A stretch of 17,813 nt of DNA from JAQGMV01 sp046597455 (GTDB lineage Bacteria > Pseudomonadota > Gammaproteobacteria > Burkholderiales > SG8-41). Positions 1 through 6,310 of this stretch are shown piece by piece. Each line of letters opens with the position of its first letter. Positions within the stretch are counted from its first letter, which is position 1. A model generated the notes under the pieces. The model worked only from the letters and a program-made list of their open reading frames with translations, did no database searches and was not told where the DNA came from. The DNA lies in NCBI GenBank assembly GCA_046597455.1, contig JBKJKJ010000456.1:1-17813 (forward strand). The letters are read 5' to 3'. The position numbers and the translations under genes are program-made.

Positions 1-126
1 CGCACGCATGCCCCATGACCAGCTCACCACATCGATCTCGGTTTTGTGCTTGTCGTCGCTCGACTCCCCCTTGACCACACCTTGTCGGGCGGTTTCGACC
101 TTCAGGAACATGTCACCGATAGCCAT
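1..126 (-). CDS. hcp: Hcp-family T6SS tube protein, second paralogue (partial, N-terminus only)
   Basis: Only the first 42 residues are inside the window; the gene continues past the left edge. The protein opens MAIGDMFLKVETARQG and then has GES-DDKH and a WSWGM motif, the usual start of Hcp (TssD), which forms the hexameric rings of the T6SS inner tube and is secreted. Against the complete Hcp next door, 16 of the 21 residues around GES-DDKHK to WSWGM are identical, but this one has a six-residue longer first strand/loop (VETARQGVVK against VGDIK). It is therefore a diverged paralogue, not a fresh duplicate. The start is the ATG at 126; no strong ribosome binding site is visible, so it may depend on the preceding gene or have its own control. 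It is the last visible gene of the tssA-tssB-tssC-hcp operon. Confidence 0.85.
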   Translation of the reverse strand, partial: MAIGDMFLKVETARQGVVKGESSDDKHKTEIDVVSWSWGMRA

Positions 127-281
127 GGCGTGAGGAGAGATCGTTTCCCAGAAAATTTCCAGCTAAAAGGACCGCAACATGCGGCGAACCCGGGGCACTA
201 TGCGCAAGCCCGGAACCACGCCGACGATCGGCGGCGTATTGAAGGTTGCCCCTCGAACGCCGCCGCGTCATACAGGCATGC
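127..281 (-). promoter_or_regulatory. hcp-hcp intergenic region with inverted repeats
   Basis: This 155-base spacer separates the two hcp genes. It holds a 6-bp perfect inverted repeat with a 3-base loop (CGCCGA/TCGGCG at 219-224 and 228-233) and a looser pair CCGGG/CCCGG (190-194, 209-213). Neither is followed by a T-run in the direction of transcription, so they are not classic terminators. They could be RNA structures that shape the relative amounts of the two Hcp proteins. No confident promoter was found. Confidence 0.35.
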
Positions 282-764
282 TCAGATCTTGACGTTCTTG
301 GCGATGTCCCACTTGGCGAACACACCGGCGTCGCCGCTGCCGTCTGGCTTCTGCGCTTTGTATTCGGTAATGAAGTTGCCGAAATTGAGCGTGACGTTTT
401 CCGTCAGGCGATCTTCACCCCCGCTGCCCCCGGTGCTGACTGCGGTGACCAGAACGTCCTTCATCGTAATCGTCAGATACTCGAGCGGCTTCTCGCCGGC
501 TTTGCGAACGGTCAGCTTCGCTTCCGGATAGTGCTTGCCGTTGCAACACGCCATGATCAGGTTGACGCTCGACTTGTCGATATATTTCGTGAACGACAGA
601 TCCTGGACGCTCACCTTTCCTGCGCCTCCGCCGGTTCCCAGATGGGTCGTACCCGACTGGCTCATTCCCCAGCTCCAGGCAAGAACGTCGATTGATTCCT
701 TGTGCTTATCGTCCTTCGACTCGCCCTTAATGTCGCCCACCTTCAAAAACATATCGACAGCCAT
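282..764 (-). CDS. hcp: Hcp (TssD), T6SS inner-tube protein
   Basis: Complete 160-residue Hcp, the usual family length. Hcp rings stack inside the contractile TssBC sheath to form the tube that is fired from the cell, and they also serve as chaperone/carrier for small effectors. Family marks are the MAVDMFLKV start, KGESKDDKHK, WSWGM (about residues 31-35), a glycine-rich loop (THLGTGGGAGK), the DLSFTKYIDKSS segment, and the late strand NVTLNFGNFITEY. The acidic/glycine loop STGGSGGED is typical. The ATG at 764 is preceded by AAGGAG at ideal spacing, one of the best ribosome binding sites in the window. The gene follows tssC by 88 bases, with a strong hairpin in the gap. It could be a structural Hcp or a specialised carrier paralogue; the sequence alone does not decide. 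Confidence 0.95.
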   Translation of the reverse strand: MAVDMFLKVGDIKGESKDDKHKESIDVLAWSWGMSQSGTTHLGTGGGAGKVSVQDLSFTKYIDKSSVNLIMACCNGKHYPEAKLTVRKAGEKPLEYLTITMKDVLVTAVSTGGSGGEDRLTENVTLNFGNFITEYKAQKPDGSGDAGVFAKWDIAKNVKI

Positions 765-790
765 TTCGGTCTCCTTTTTCGTCGTTACTC

Positions 791-813
791 GCGCCAGCCC
801 CTACGGCCGGCGC
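791..813 (-). promoter_or_regulatory. Stem-loop in the tssC-hcp gap, 5' of the hcp ribosome binding site
   Basis: GCGCCAGCC (791-799) and GGCCGGCGC (805-813) flank a five-base loop. On the minus-strand transcript all nine positions pair, one of them as G-U; on the plus strand the same position would be an A-C mismatch. The structure ends about 16 bases before the AAGGAG of hcp and has no U-run after it. It is more likely an mRNA-stabilising or processing element for hcp than a terminator. The function is inferred. Confidence 0.5.
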
Positions 814-852
814 CTTGTGGCCCATCATTCGCCGCGTCGGGGATGCCTATAC

Positions 853-2346
853 TTACGCGGCTTTCGCCGAAGGCAGCTTCGACACCAGCCGCAGTGAAAC
901 GGTGAGCCCTTCGAGCTGGTAGTGCGGTCGCAGGAAGAATTTAGAGGTGTAGTAGCCGGGATTGCCTTCGACTTCCTCCACGACCACCTCGGCCGCCGCC
1001 AGCGGCTTGCTCGCCTTGGTGCTCTCTGATGAGTGCGTTGGATCGCCGTCAACGTAGTTCATGATCCAGTCCTGCAGCCAGCGCTGCATTTCGTCACGCT
1101 CCTTGAACGAACCGATCTTGTCGCGCACGATGCACTTCAGATAATGCGCGAAACGGCAGCACGAAAACAGATACGGCAGGCGAGCCGCCAGATTAGCGTT
1201 CGCCGTTGCATCGGGGTCGTCGTACTCGGCAGGCTTCTGCAGCGATTGCGCGCCGATGAATGCCGCAAAATCCGAGTTCTTGCGATGCAGCAGGGGCATG
1301 AACCCGTTCTTGGCGAGTTCCGCTTCGCGCCGGTCGCTGATCGCGATCTCGGTCGGGCATTTCATGTCCACGCCACCGTCGTCGGTCGGAAAGTTGTGAA
1401 CCGGAAGCCCTTCGACAGCACCGCCGGACTCGACGCCCCGGATGCGCGAACACCAGCCGTACATCTTGAAGGACTTGGTGATGTTGGTTGCCATCGCATA
1501 TGCTGCATTCGCCCAGGTGTAACGGTTGTGATCTGCAGCGCCGGTGTCTTCCTCGAAGTCGAACTCTTCCACGGGACTGGTTTTCGCGCCATAGGGAATA
1601 CGGGCTAGGAATCTGGGCATAGCCAGGCCGATATAGCGCGCGTCGTCGGACTCGCGCAGCGAGCGCCATGCGGCGTACTCCGGTGTCGTGAAGATCTTGG
1701 TAAGGTCGCGTGGATTCGCGAGCTCCTGCCACGATTCCATCTGCATCACGCTTGGCGAGGTTCCCGCGATGAAAGGCGTGTGAGCGGCGGCCGAATTCTT
1801 GGCCATCTCACCCAGCAGCTCGACGTCAGGCGGACTGTGGTCGAAGTAGTAATCGCCCACGAGACAGCCGAAAGGCTCGCCGCCGAACTGGCCATACTCC
1901 GCTTCGTAAATCTTCTTGAAAATGGGGCTCTGGTCCCAGTTGGTGCCTTTGTAGCGCTTGAGTGTCTTGCTCAGATCGCTCTTCGAGATGTTCAAGACGC
2001 GGATCTTGAGCTGCTCGTCAGTCTCGGTGTTGTTGACGAGGTAGTGGAGTCCCCGCCACGCGCCTTCGAGCTGCTGGAAATCAGCATGGTGCAGGATGAG
2101 ATTCACCTGCTCCGAGAGCTTCTTGTCGAGCTCGGCAATCATCGCCTCGATCGACTTCACCACGTCGTTGCCGATGAGCTTGGTCTGCGACAGCGCCTGC
2201 TCAGCGAGCGTGCGAACCGCCTGCTCGACTGCGCCCTTGGCCTCGTCGGACTTCGGTTTGAATTCTTTCTGAAGCAGCGACGTGAGCTCGCTGCCTTCGA
2301 GTGTCAGGCCCTCGGCCTGGGTGCCCTGGACTTGTGACTCAGCCAT
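853..2346 (-). CDS. tssC: TssC (VipB/ImpC), large T6SS sheath subunit
   Basis: 497 residues, normal for TssC. With TssB it builds the cytoplasmic contractile sheath around the Hcp tube; contraction drives the tube out and ClpV then recycles the sheath. Landmarks are the N-terminal helix region that interlocks with TssB (about residues 20-75), LEGAWRGLHYLV, FGCLVGDYYFDH, the PFIAGTSPSVMQM segment, LAMPRFLARIPYG, TWANAAYAMATNITKSF and the C-terminal NPGYYTSKFFLRPHYQLEG, all strongly conserved in the family. The ATG at 2346 has GGGAGA upstream at good spacing. It lies 36 bases after tssB in the usual tssB-tssC pairing, and no truncation is seen. Confidence 0.97.
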   Translation of the reverse strand: MAESQVQGTQAEGLTLEGSELTSLLQKEFKPKSDEAKGAVEQAVRTLAEQALSQTKLIGNDVVKSIEAMIAELDKKLSEQVNLILHHADFQQLEGAWRGLHYLVNNTETDEQLKIRVLNISKSDLSKTLKRYKGTNWDQSPIFKKIYEAEYGQFGGEPFGCLVGDYYFDHSPPDVELLGEMAKNSAAAHTPFIAGTSPSVMQMESWQELANPRDLTKIFTTPEYAAWRSLRESDDARYIGLAMPRFLARIPYGAKTSPVEEFDFEEDTGAADHNRYTWANAAYAMATNITKSFKMYGWCSRIRGVESGGAVEGLPVHNFPTDDGGVDMKCPTEIAISDRREAELAKNGFMPLLHRKNSDFAAFIGAQSLQKPAEYDDPDATANANLAARLPYLFSCCRFAHYLKCIVRDKIGSFKERDEMQRWLQDWIMNYVDGDPTHSSESTKASKPLAAAEVVVEEVEGNPGYYTSKFFLRPHYQLEGLTVSLRLVSKLPSAKAA

Positions 2347-2382
2347 AATCTATCTCCCGTATTCGTGATACTGCAAGGCGGA

Positions 2383-2895
2383 TCAGGCCTTGCCTTCTTC
2401 GTCCGCAGGTTTTTTCGCAGCCGCCAGCGCCTGCATGAGCGCAGGATCCTGCAGCACCTTGGCAATCAGCTCCTCGGCGCCGGTTTTGCCGTCCATATAC
2501 GTGACGAGATTGGACAGTTGCTGTCGCGCCTGCAGCAGCTTGTTCAGAGAGTCGACCTTGCGCGCGACCGCCGCGGGCGAAAAATCGTCCATGCTTTCGA
2601 ACGTGATATCGACACTGATGTTGCCTTCGCCGGTGAGCGCATTGGGCACCTGGAAAGCTGCGCGGGGCTTGATCGCTTTCATGCGGCTGTCGAAATTGTC
2701 GACATCGACCTCCAGGAACTTGCGGTCAGCCACCGGGGCAAGCGGCTCGGTGGGCTTGCCCGAAAGATCCGACAGCACGCCCATGACAAATGGAAGCTGA
2801 ATCTTCTTTTCCGCGCCGTAGAGCTCGACATCGTATTCGATCTGAACGCGGGGCGCACGGTTTCGCGCGATGAACTTCTGACTGCTCTGTGCCAT
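2383..2895 (-). CDS. tssB: TssB (VipA/ImpB), small T6SS sheath subunit
   Basis: 170 residues, usual for TssB, the partner of TssC in the contractile sheath. Family features are the N-terminal SSQKFIARNRAPRVQIEYDVE, the LPFVMGVLSDLSG motif, the DRKFLEVDVDNFD strand, and the helical part with FESMDDFSPAAVARKV and LLQARQQLSNLVTYMDGK. The C-terminus ends in an alanine/lysine-rich tail. The ATG at 2895 follows GAGGT at good spacing. It sits between tssA (177 bases upstream) and tssC (36 bases downstream). The wider gap from tssA leaves room for a separate promoter or for processing. Confidence 0.97.
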   Translation of the reverse strand: MAQSSQKFIARNRAPRVQIEYDVELYGAEKKIQLPFVMGVLSDLSGKPTEPLAPVADRKFLEVDVDNFDSRMKAIKPRAAFQVPNALTGEGNISVDITFESMDDFSPAAVARKVDSLNKLLQARQQLSNLVTYMDGKTGAEELIAKVLQDPALMQALAAAKKPADEEGKA

Positions 2896-3072
2896 GATTT
2901 ACCTCGCTATGGGGTGGGTGTGATTGCCAGCGCCGCGTGGGGCCGGTGATACCGCTGCCGGGTTCAGAAGCTCAGTGTGCTTCATTTCATCTCGATTATT
3001 TTGGTCGTACGACACAGAAAAACAGCGACGAATTTCCGTTCGCGAAGCGGGAGCCTGAATAATTAGTATGAT
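2896..3072 (-). promoter_or_regulatory. tssA-tssB intergenic region with 10-bp palindrome
   Basis: This 177-base non-coding gap contains the perfect palindrome GTCGTACGAC at 3004-3013, next to a locally AT-richer stretch that could hold a promoter for tssB. The same 10-mer occurs again in the 8921-9001 intergenic region. I could not identify convincing -10/-35 boxes. An operator role is a guess from symmetry and position. Confidence 0.3.
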
Positions 3073-4089
3073 CTATTTCTCTTCCAAACCGGCAAGTTTC
3101 TGGATCTGGCCCAGGATGTCGGGCGCGAGATCTGCGATGATCTCCATGAAATTCCGACTCATCAGACGCTGCGCGCGCCGGATGAAAAGCGGCGCCGGAT
3201 TCGACGGCTCCGCCTGCTCTATGTACTTGCAGACCTTCTCCAGCAAGCGGATGGCGTCTTCCCGGCTCGTAATCTGCCCCGAGCTTTGAGCGCGGCCTTC
3301 CTGTCCCGGCGCGTTATCGTCGCCCGCCCCATCGCCCGCGGCTGAATCCGGATCGTTCATGTGCAGCACTTCCGCGCTCACGCTCGCCGCAGCCTGCAGC
3401 AGCTCCATCAGCGGACGCAGGTCAGGCGCCTGCGAGAGCACGCCTTTTTCGCCGAGGAGCGCCTCGAGTGTCTTGACCGTCTCCACGCACTGCAGCGCGG
3501 ACTCAAGCGGCGCGCGGTTTTGCGCTGAGGCCACTTCCACGATCGCGGCGATCTCCGCGGTGCTGAACACCTTATCGCCGGAAGGCGGCAGCTTGCCTTC
3601 TGAGATCAGGATGTCGCGGATGGCGACCCGGCCGTGCTGAGGCGAAGAGACGAGGTACGCATTGCGCACGTCGCGCAGGAACGATTCGGGATCGACCAGC
3701 GGCGCCAGCGCATTGAGCCGCATGGTCGGGTCGTCGCCATCGTCGTGGTCGAGATCGGGATGAACCGAGTCCCAGTAGCGGGTAGTGACTTCGGTGATGA
3801 GTTGCAAACCCGACGCCAGCCCCTCGATGTCGCGTGTCTTCATCGCAGCGCGCGCAGCGAGAATCGCCACGCGCAAGTCCTTCGATCGGCCGAGCAGTGC
3901 CTCCGCCCGCTCGCCGATGTCGCGCCAATTCGGCTCCTCGGCCGGGATGACCGTGTCCCCGAACTGCTGTTCCGACTTGCCGCGCGCCGCCGTGTCCAGC
4001 TCGATGAATTCCGGATCGTACTCGAGGTCGGGACCGGCTGGCGCCTCTTCGGAAACAGGCGCGAGTAGCGCTTCAAGATCCATCGGCAT
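3073..4089 (-). CDS. tssA: TssA, T6SS baseplate/sheath-assembly protein (ImpA N-terminal domain)
   Basis: 338 residues. The first 120 or so match the ImpA N-terminal domain: an early LLAPVSEEAPAGPDLEYDPEF, then EEPNWRDIGERAEALLGRSKDLRVAI and a TRYWDSVHPDLD block. An Ala/Gly/Asp-rich linker near residues 245-275 leads to the C-terminal helical part (SREDAIRLLEKVCKYIEQAEPS, then NPAPLFIRRAQRLM and MEIIADLAPD), the signature of the short TssA class. TssA binds the baseplate/membrane complex and guides polymerisation of sheath and tube. The ATG at 4089 was chosen; an in-frame ATG two codons later is equally possible, as the ribosome binding site is weak for both. It is the first gene of the visible operon and diverges from nth. 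Confidence 0.93.
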   Translation of the reverse strand: MPMDLEALLAPVSEEAPAGPDLEYDPEFIELDTAARGKSEQQFGDTVIPAEEPNWRDIGERAEALLGRSKDLRVAILAARAAMKTRDIEGLASGLQLITEVTTRYWDSVHPDLDHDDGDDPTMRLNALAPLVDPESFLRDVRNAYLVSSPQHGRVAIRDILISEGKLPPSGDKVFSTAEIAAIVEVASAQNRAPLESALQCVETVKTLEALLGEKGVLSQAPDLRPLMELLQAAASVSAEVLHMNDPDSAAGDGAGDDNAPGQEGRAQSSGQITSREDAIRLLEKVCKYIEQAEPSNPAPLFIRRAQRLMSRNFMEIIADLAPDILGQIQKLAGLEEK

Positions 4090-4353
4090 GGGCTCTACTC
4101 AGAGAGAACGATGTAGCCATGTTTATTACGTTCTTTTTTATTTGTCCGCAGGGTCTATTCCCCCATATCTGCGCCGACGAGTCAACTGGGGAAAGCGGCA
4201 GCGGCGAGGGCCATGCGATTCCGACCGTCAAATCGAGCGCCTGAGTGTTACGCTGGGCCATTCTGTCAGGCCAGCGTGCACGCGTGGCGTGGTACCTGCG
4301 GCGACGCTGGGGCCGGGGCCGAAGAACCCCTCTCGGCGTGTACACTTCAGGTC
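4090..4353. promoter_or_regulatory. Divergent intergenic region between tssA and nth
   Basis: This 264-base region must carry the tssA promoter (leftward) and the nth promoter (rightward). The part next to tssA (about 4100-4160) is AT-rich, with several TAATAA/TAAAAA-like words on the minus strand, but no clear -35/-10 pair. An inverted repeat ACGCTGG/CCAGCGT (4250-4256, 4271-4277) lies in the middle, and a third ACGCTGG copy occurs at 4304-4310. No tRNA, attachment site or transposon remnant is visible at this edge of the T6SS locus. Confidence 0.4.
4341..4346 (+). promoter_or_regulatory. Possible -10 box (TACACT) for a leaderless nth transcript
   Basis: TACACT ends seven bases before the GTG start of nth. 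With normal -10 to +1 spacing, transcription would start at or within a base of the GTG, giving a leaderless mRNA. This fits the absence of a usable Shine-Dalgarno there: the only AGG is two bases from the GTG. No good -35 is visible, so this is tentative. Confidence 0.3.
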
Positions 4354-5082
4354 GTGAACCCAGACAAACGCCAGGAAATCTTCCGCCGACTGCGCAAATC
4401 GGACCCCGACCCCAAAACGGAGCTCGAGTACCGGACACCGTTCGAGCTCCTCATTGCAGTCGTACTCTCCGCGCAGGCCACCGATAAAAGCGTCAACCTT
4501 GCGACCCGCGTGTTGTTCAAAGACGCCAGTACGCCGGCGCAGATAGTCGCGCTCGGACAGGCGGGGCTCGAGGGTTATATCAAGACAATCGGGCTGTATC
4601 GGGCCAAAGCGAAGAACGTGCTCGCAACGTGCGGCCTGCTTCTGCAGCGCCATGGTGGAGAAGTGCCGCGCACGCGCGAAGAGCTGGAGCAGCTGCCCGG
4701 CGTGGGCCGCAAGACAGCGAACGTCGTGCTGAACGTTGCGTTCGGGGAACCGACAATCGCGGTGGACACTCACATTTTCCGCGTTTCCAATCGCACTGGG
4801 ATCGCTTCCGGGAAAGATCCGCTCGAAGTCGAGCAGCGTCTGCTCAAATTCGTTCCTGAGGAATTCCGATTGCACGCCCATCACTGGCTCATTCTGCACG
4901 GGCGCTACGTCTGCGTCGCGCGCAAGCCGAAATGCCCCGCGTGCGTCATCCGGGATCTGTGCGAGTACCGGGACAAGACGAAGCCCGACGAGACGAGCGA
5001 GAAGCTGCCGACTTTGGCTGCCCGCATGAAGCGGGATGATATGAGCGACGCGCCGCGCAAGCGCGCGAGCGGCAAACGCTAA
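4354..5082 (+). CDS. nth: Endonuclease III (DNA glycosylase/AP lyase)
   Basis: A 242-residue Nth that removes oxidised pyrimidines and cleaves at abasic sites in base excision repair. Visible parts are the helix-hairpin-helix LPGVGRKTANVV with catalytic Lys120, the catalytic Asp138 in AVDTHIFRV, and the iron-sulfur loop C187-X6-C194-X2-C197-X5-C203. With the GTG at 4354 as residue 1, these fall on the same residue numbers as in E. coli Nth, which strongly supports this start. Longer in-frame starts (for example the ATG at 4213) would add a tail without family resemblance. The C-terminus is about 30 residues longer than the E. coli enzyme and basic. The stop codon directly abuts the next gene, so the two are very probably co-transcribed. 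Confidence 0.95.
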   Translation: MNPDKRQEIFRRLRKSDPDPKTELEYRTPFELLIAVVLSAQATDKSVNLATRVLFKDASTPAQIVALGQAGLEGYIKTIGLYRAKAKNVLATCGLLLQRHGGEVPRTREELEQLPGVGRKTANVVLNVAFGEPTIAVDTHIFRVSNRTGIASGKDPLEVEQRLLKFVPEEFRLHAHHWLILHGRYVCVARKPKCPACVIRDLCEYRDKTKPDETSEKLPTLAARMKRDDMSDAPRKRASGKR

Positions 5083-5517
5083 ATGTTCAATCCCTCCCGC
5101 GACCAAGTCCGCAGCTTCTTCTTCGAAACGTGGGCCAAGTACCAGCAGGGGGGCGCGCTGTCCGCGATCGAGCAGACGGCGCTGAGCGTAATCGTGCTGC
5201 ACCCTGAATATCACGCGCTGCTCGGGCAAAGCGAGCGCAGCCAGGACCGGGACTTCTCACCCGAAGACGCAGAACTGAATCCGTTCCTGCACCTGTCGCT
5301 GCATCTGGCGATCGAGGAGCAGCTTTCGATCGACCAGCCGCCGGGTATACGCGCCTGCTTCGAAGCGCTTACGAGGAAGACGGGATCCGAGCACGATGCC
5401 AAACACCAGGTGCTCGAATGCCTCGGCGAGACGGTCTGGGAGGCGCAGCGAAGCGGCGCGCCGCCTGACCAGGCGCGCTATCTTGAATGTCTGGAGCGAA
5501 AAGCCGGTCGCAGGTAG
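5083..5517 (+). CDS. DUF1841 family protein, function unknown
   Basis: 144 residues that I recognise as the DUF1841 family, a small cytoplasmic protein of beta/gammaproteobacteria often found beside nth. Family marks are the MFNPSRDQVRSFFFETW start, an HPEYHALL segment, NPFLHLSLHLAIEEQLSIDQPPGI in the centre (residues about 66-87) and an ECLGETVWEAQRSG helix near the end. Repeated histidines in the central HLSLHLAIEEQ block might bind metal, but no activity is known. There is no signal peptide or membrane segment. The ATG follows the nth TAA with no spacer, which indicates translational coupling and suggests a shared role or at least shared expression with nth. Confidence 0.9.
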   Translation: MFNPSRDQVRSFFFETWAKYQQGGALSAIEQTALSVIVLHPEYHALLGQSERSQDRDFSPEDAELNPFLHLSLHLAIEEQLSIDQPPGIRACFEALTRKTGSEHDAKHQVLECLGETVWEAQRSGAPPDQARYLECLERKAGRR

Positions 5518-5574
5518 CGAACAGTCCAAGCCCCGCGCCCAGGTCGGGCGATCGGGGTGGGTTCACTCCACCGC
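5518..5574. terminator. Short convergent intergenic region with weak hairpin
   Basis: This 57-base gap lies between the convergent DUF1841 and cytochrome c genes. GGTGG (5556-5560) and CCACC (5568-5572) can form a 5-bp stem with a 7-base loop. There is no T-run on either side, so intrinsic termination is doubtful; it is listed as the only structure in a place where both transcripts must end. Confidence 0.2.
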
Positions 5575-5928
5575 TTAGTGCTTGGCGCCCTCGCCCGAAG
5601 GCACGAGGTAGGGAACCCTGCGCACGACCAGTCCCTGCTGGTGGGAGTAAAAGGCCGCAAGGTCTTCCATGTCCCGCGTGCTGAGCTGTGCCGCCTGCGG
5701 CGCCATGATCGCGTTCTTGCGCTTGCCTGACTTGTAGTCGTGGAGGGCTTTGACGATATAGTCGGAGTGCTGGCCGGCAAGCTTCGGAAAATCACCCGTC
5801 GCGCTGTTGCCATCGGCGCCGTGGCACGCCGCGCAGGTTCGGGACTTCTCCTTGCCTGCTTCGGGATTTCCGGCGTGCGCCGCGCCGGCAAGGCCGAGGA
5901 CGACGGTCATGAGTACGAGCTTTTTCAT
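5575..5928 (-). CDS. Monoheme c-type cytochrome, exported (c4/c553-like)
   Basis: 117 residues with a clean signal peptide (MKKLVLMTVVLGLAGAAHA, cut after residue 19). The single heme site CAACH is at 32-36, and the probable axial methionine (Met75) lies before the LSTRDMEDLAAFYS helix, the usual end of a cytochrome c553 or one half of cytochrome c4. It should be a soluble periplasmic electron carrier. The ATG at 5928 has GAGGA eight bases or so upstream, and upstream in-frame residues look non-coding, so this start is solid. It begins 16 bases after the stop of the neighbouring cytochrome, so the pair is an operon. The tail after the last helix (VVRRVPYLVPSGEGAKH) is longer than in its partner. 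The redox partner is unknown. Confidence 0.92.
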   Translation of the reverse strand: MKKLVLMTVVLGLAGAAHAGNPEAGKEKSRTCAACHGADGNSATGDFPKLAGQHSDYIVKALHDYKSGKRKNAIMAPQAAQLSTRDMEDLAAFYSHQQGLVVRRVPYLVPSGEGAKH

Positions 5929-5944
5929 GCGGTGATCCTCGTGC

Positions 5945-6310
5945 CTACTTGGATGCCGACTGCGTCGGCGCATTGGAATAAAATGCCGCAAGATCCGCCA
6001 TGTCCTGATCGGACAAGCCCGCGGCAATGGCGCGCATCGAAGGATGCTGGCGCTCACCTGCCTTGTATGCACGCAGTGCGCTCACGATGTACGGCGCATG
6101 CTGCCCGTTGAGCTTGGGCACGCTGTAGACCGTAGGAAAAGCGGTCTTGTACCCGGGTATGTTGTGGCACCCCACGCACATGGAAGCCTTGTTGTGCCCG
6201 GCGTCTGCGTTGCCTTGAACCTGCCCTTGTGCCGCGGCAGGCCACACCGCGATCATTGCCAGCGCGGCGCAGACGACGCCGAAAATGCTTGAAGTTTTCA
6301 TGTCTGCCAT
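5945..6310 (-). CDS. Monoheme c-type cytochrome, exported (first of a pair)
   Basis: 121 residues. A signal peptide (about 1-28, ending PAAAQG) is followed by one heme site, CVGCH at 45-49, and the probable axial Met92 before GLSDQDMADLAAFYS, the class I cytochrome c pattern shared with the downstream gene. The segment NIPGYKTAFPTVYSVPKLNGQHAPYI is typical of periplasmic c-type cytochromes that work as pairs. The start is either the ATG at 6310 (GGACGAG upstream, slightly far) or the ATG at 6301, three codons in; both leave the signal peptide intact. It is the first gene of the two-gene cytochrome operon and diverges from the SulP transporter. Together the two proteins resemble a cytochrome c4 split into two polypeptides. 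Confidence 0.92.
   Translation of the reverse strand: MADMKTSSIFGVVCAALAMIAVWPAAAQGQVQGNADAGHNKASMCVGCHNIPGYKTAFPTVYSVPKLNGQHAPYIVSALRAYKAGERQHPSMRAIAAGLSDQDMADLAAFYSNAPTQSASK

Noticed and set aside
4130..4160. Sigma-54 type promoter (GG-N10-GC) before tssA
   Set aside because: A GG-N10-GC spacing exists on the minus strand, but the surrounding bases match the TGGCAC-N5-TTGC consensus poorly.
4213..4353. N-terminal extension of Nth from an upstream ATG
   Set aside because: The residues before the GTG at 4354 have no resemblance to Nth, and the GTG start reproduces the E. coli numbering of the active-site residues.
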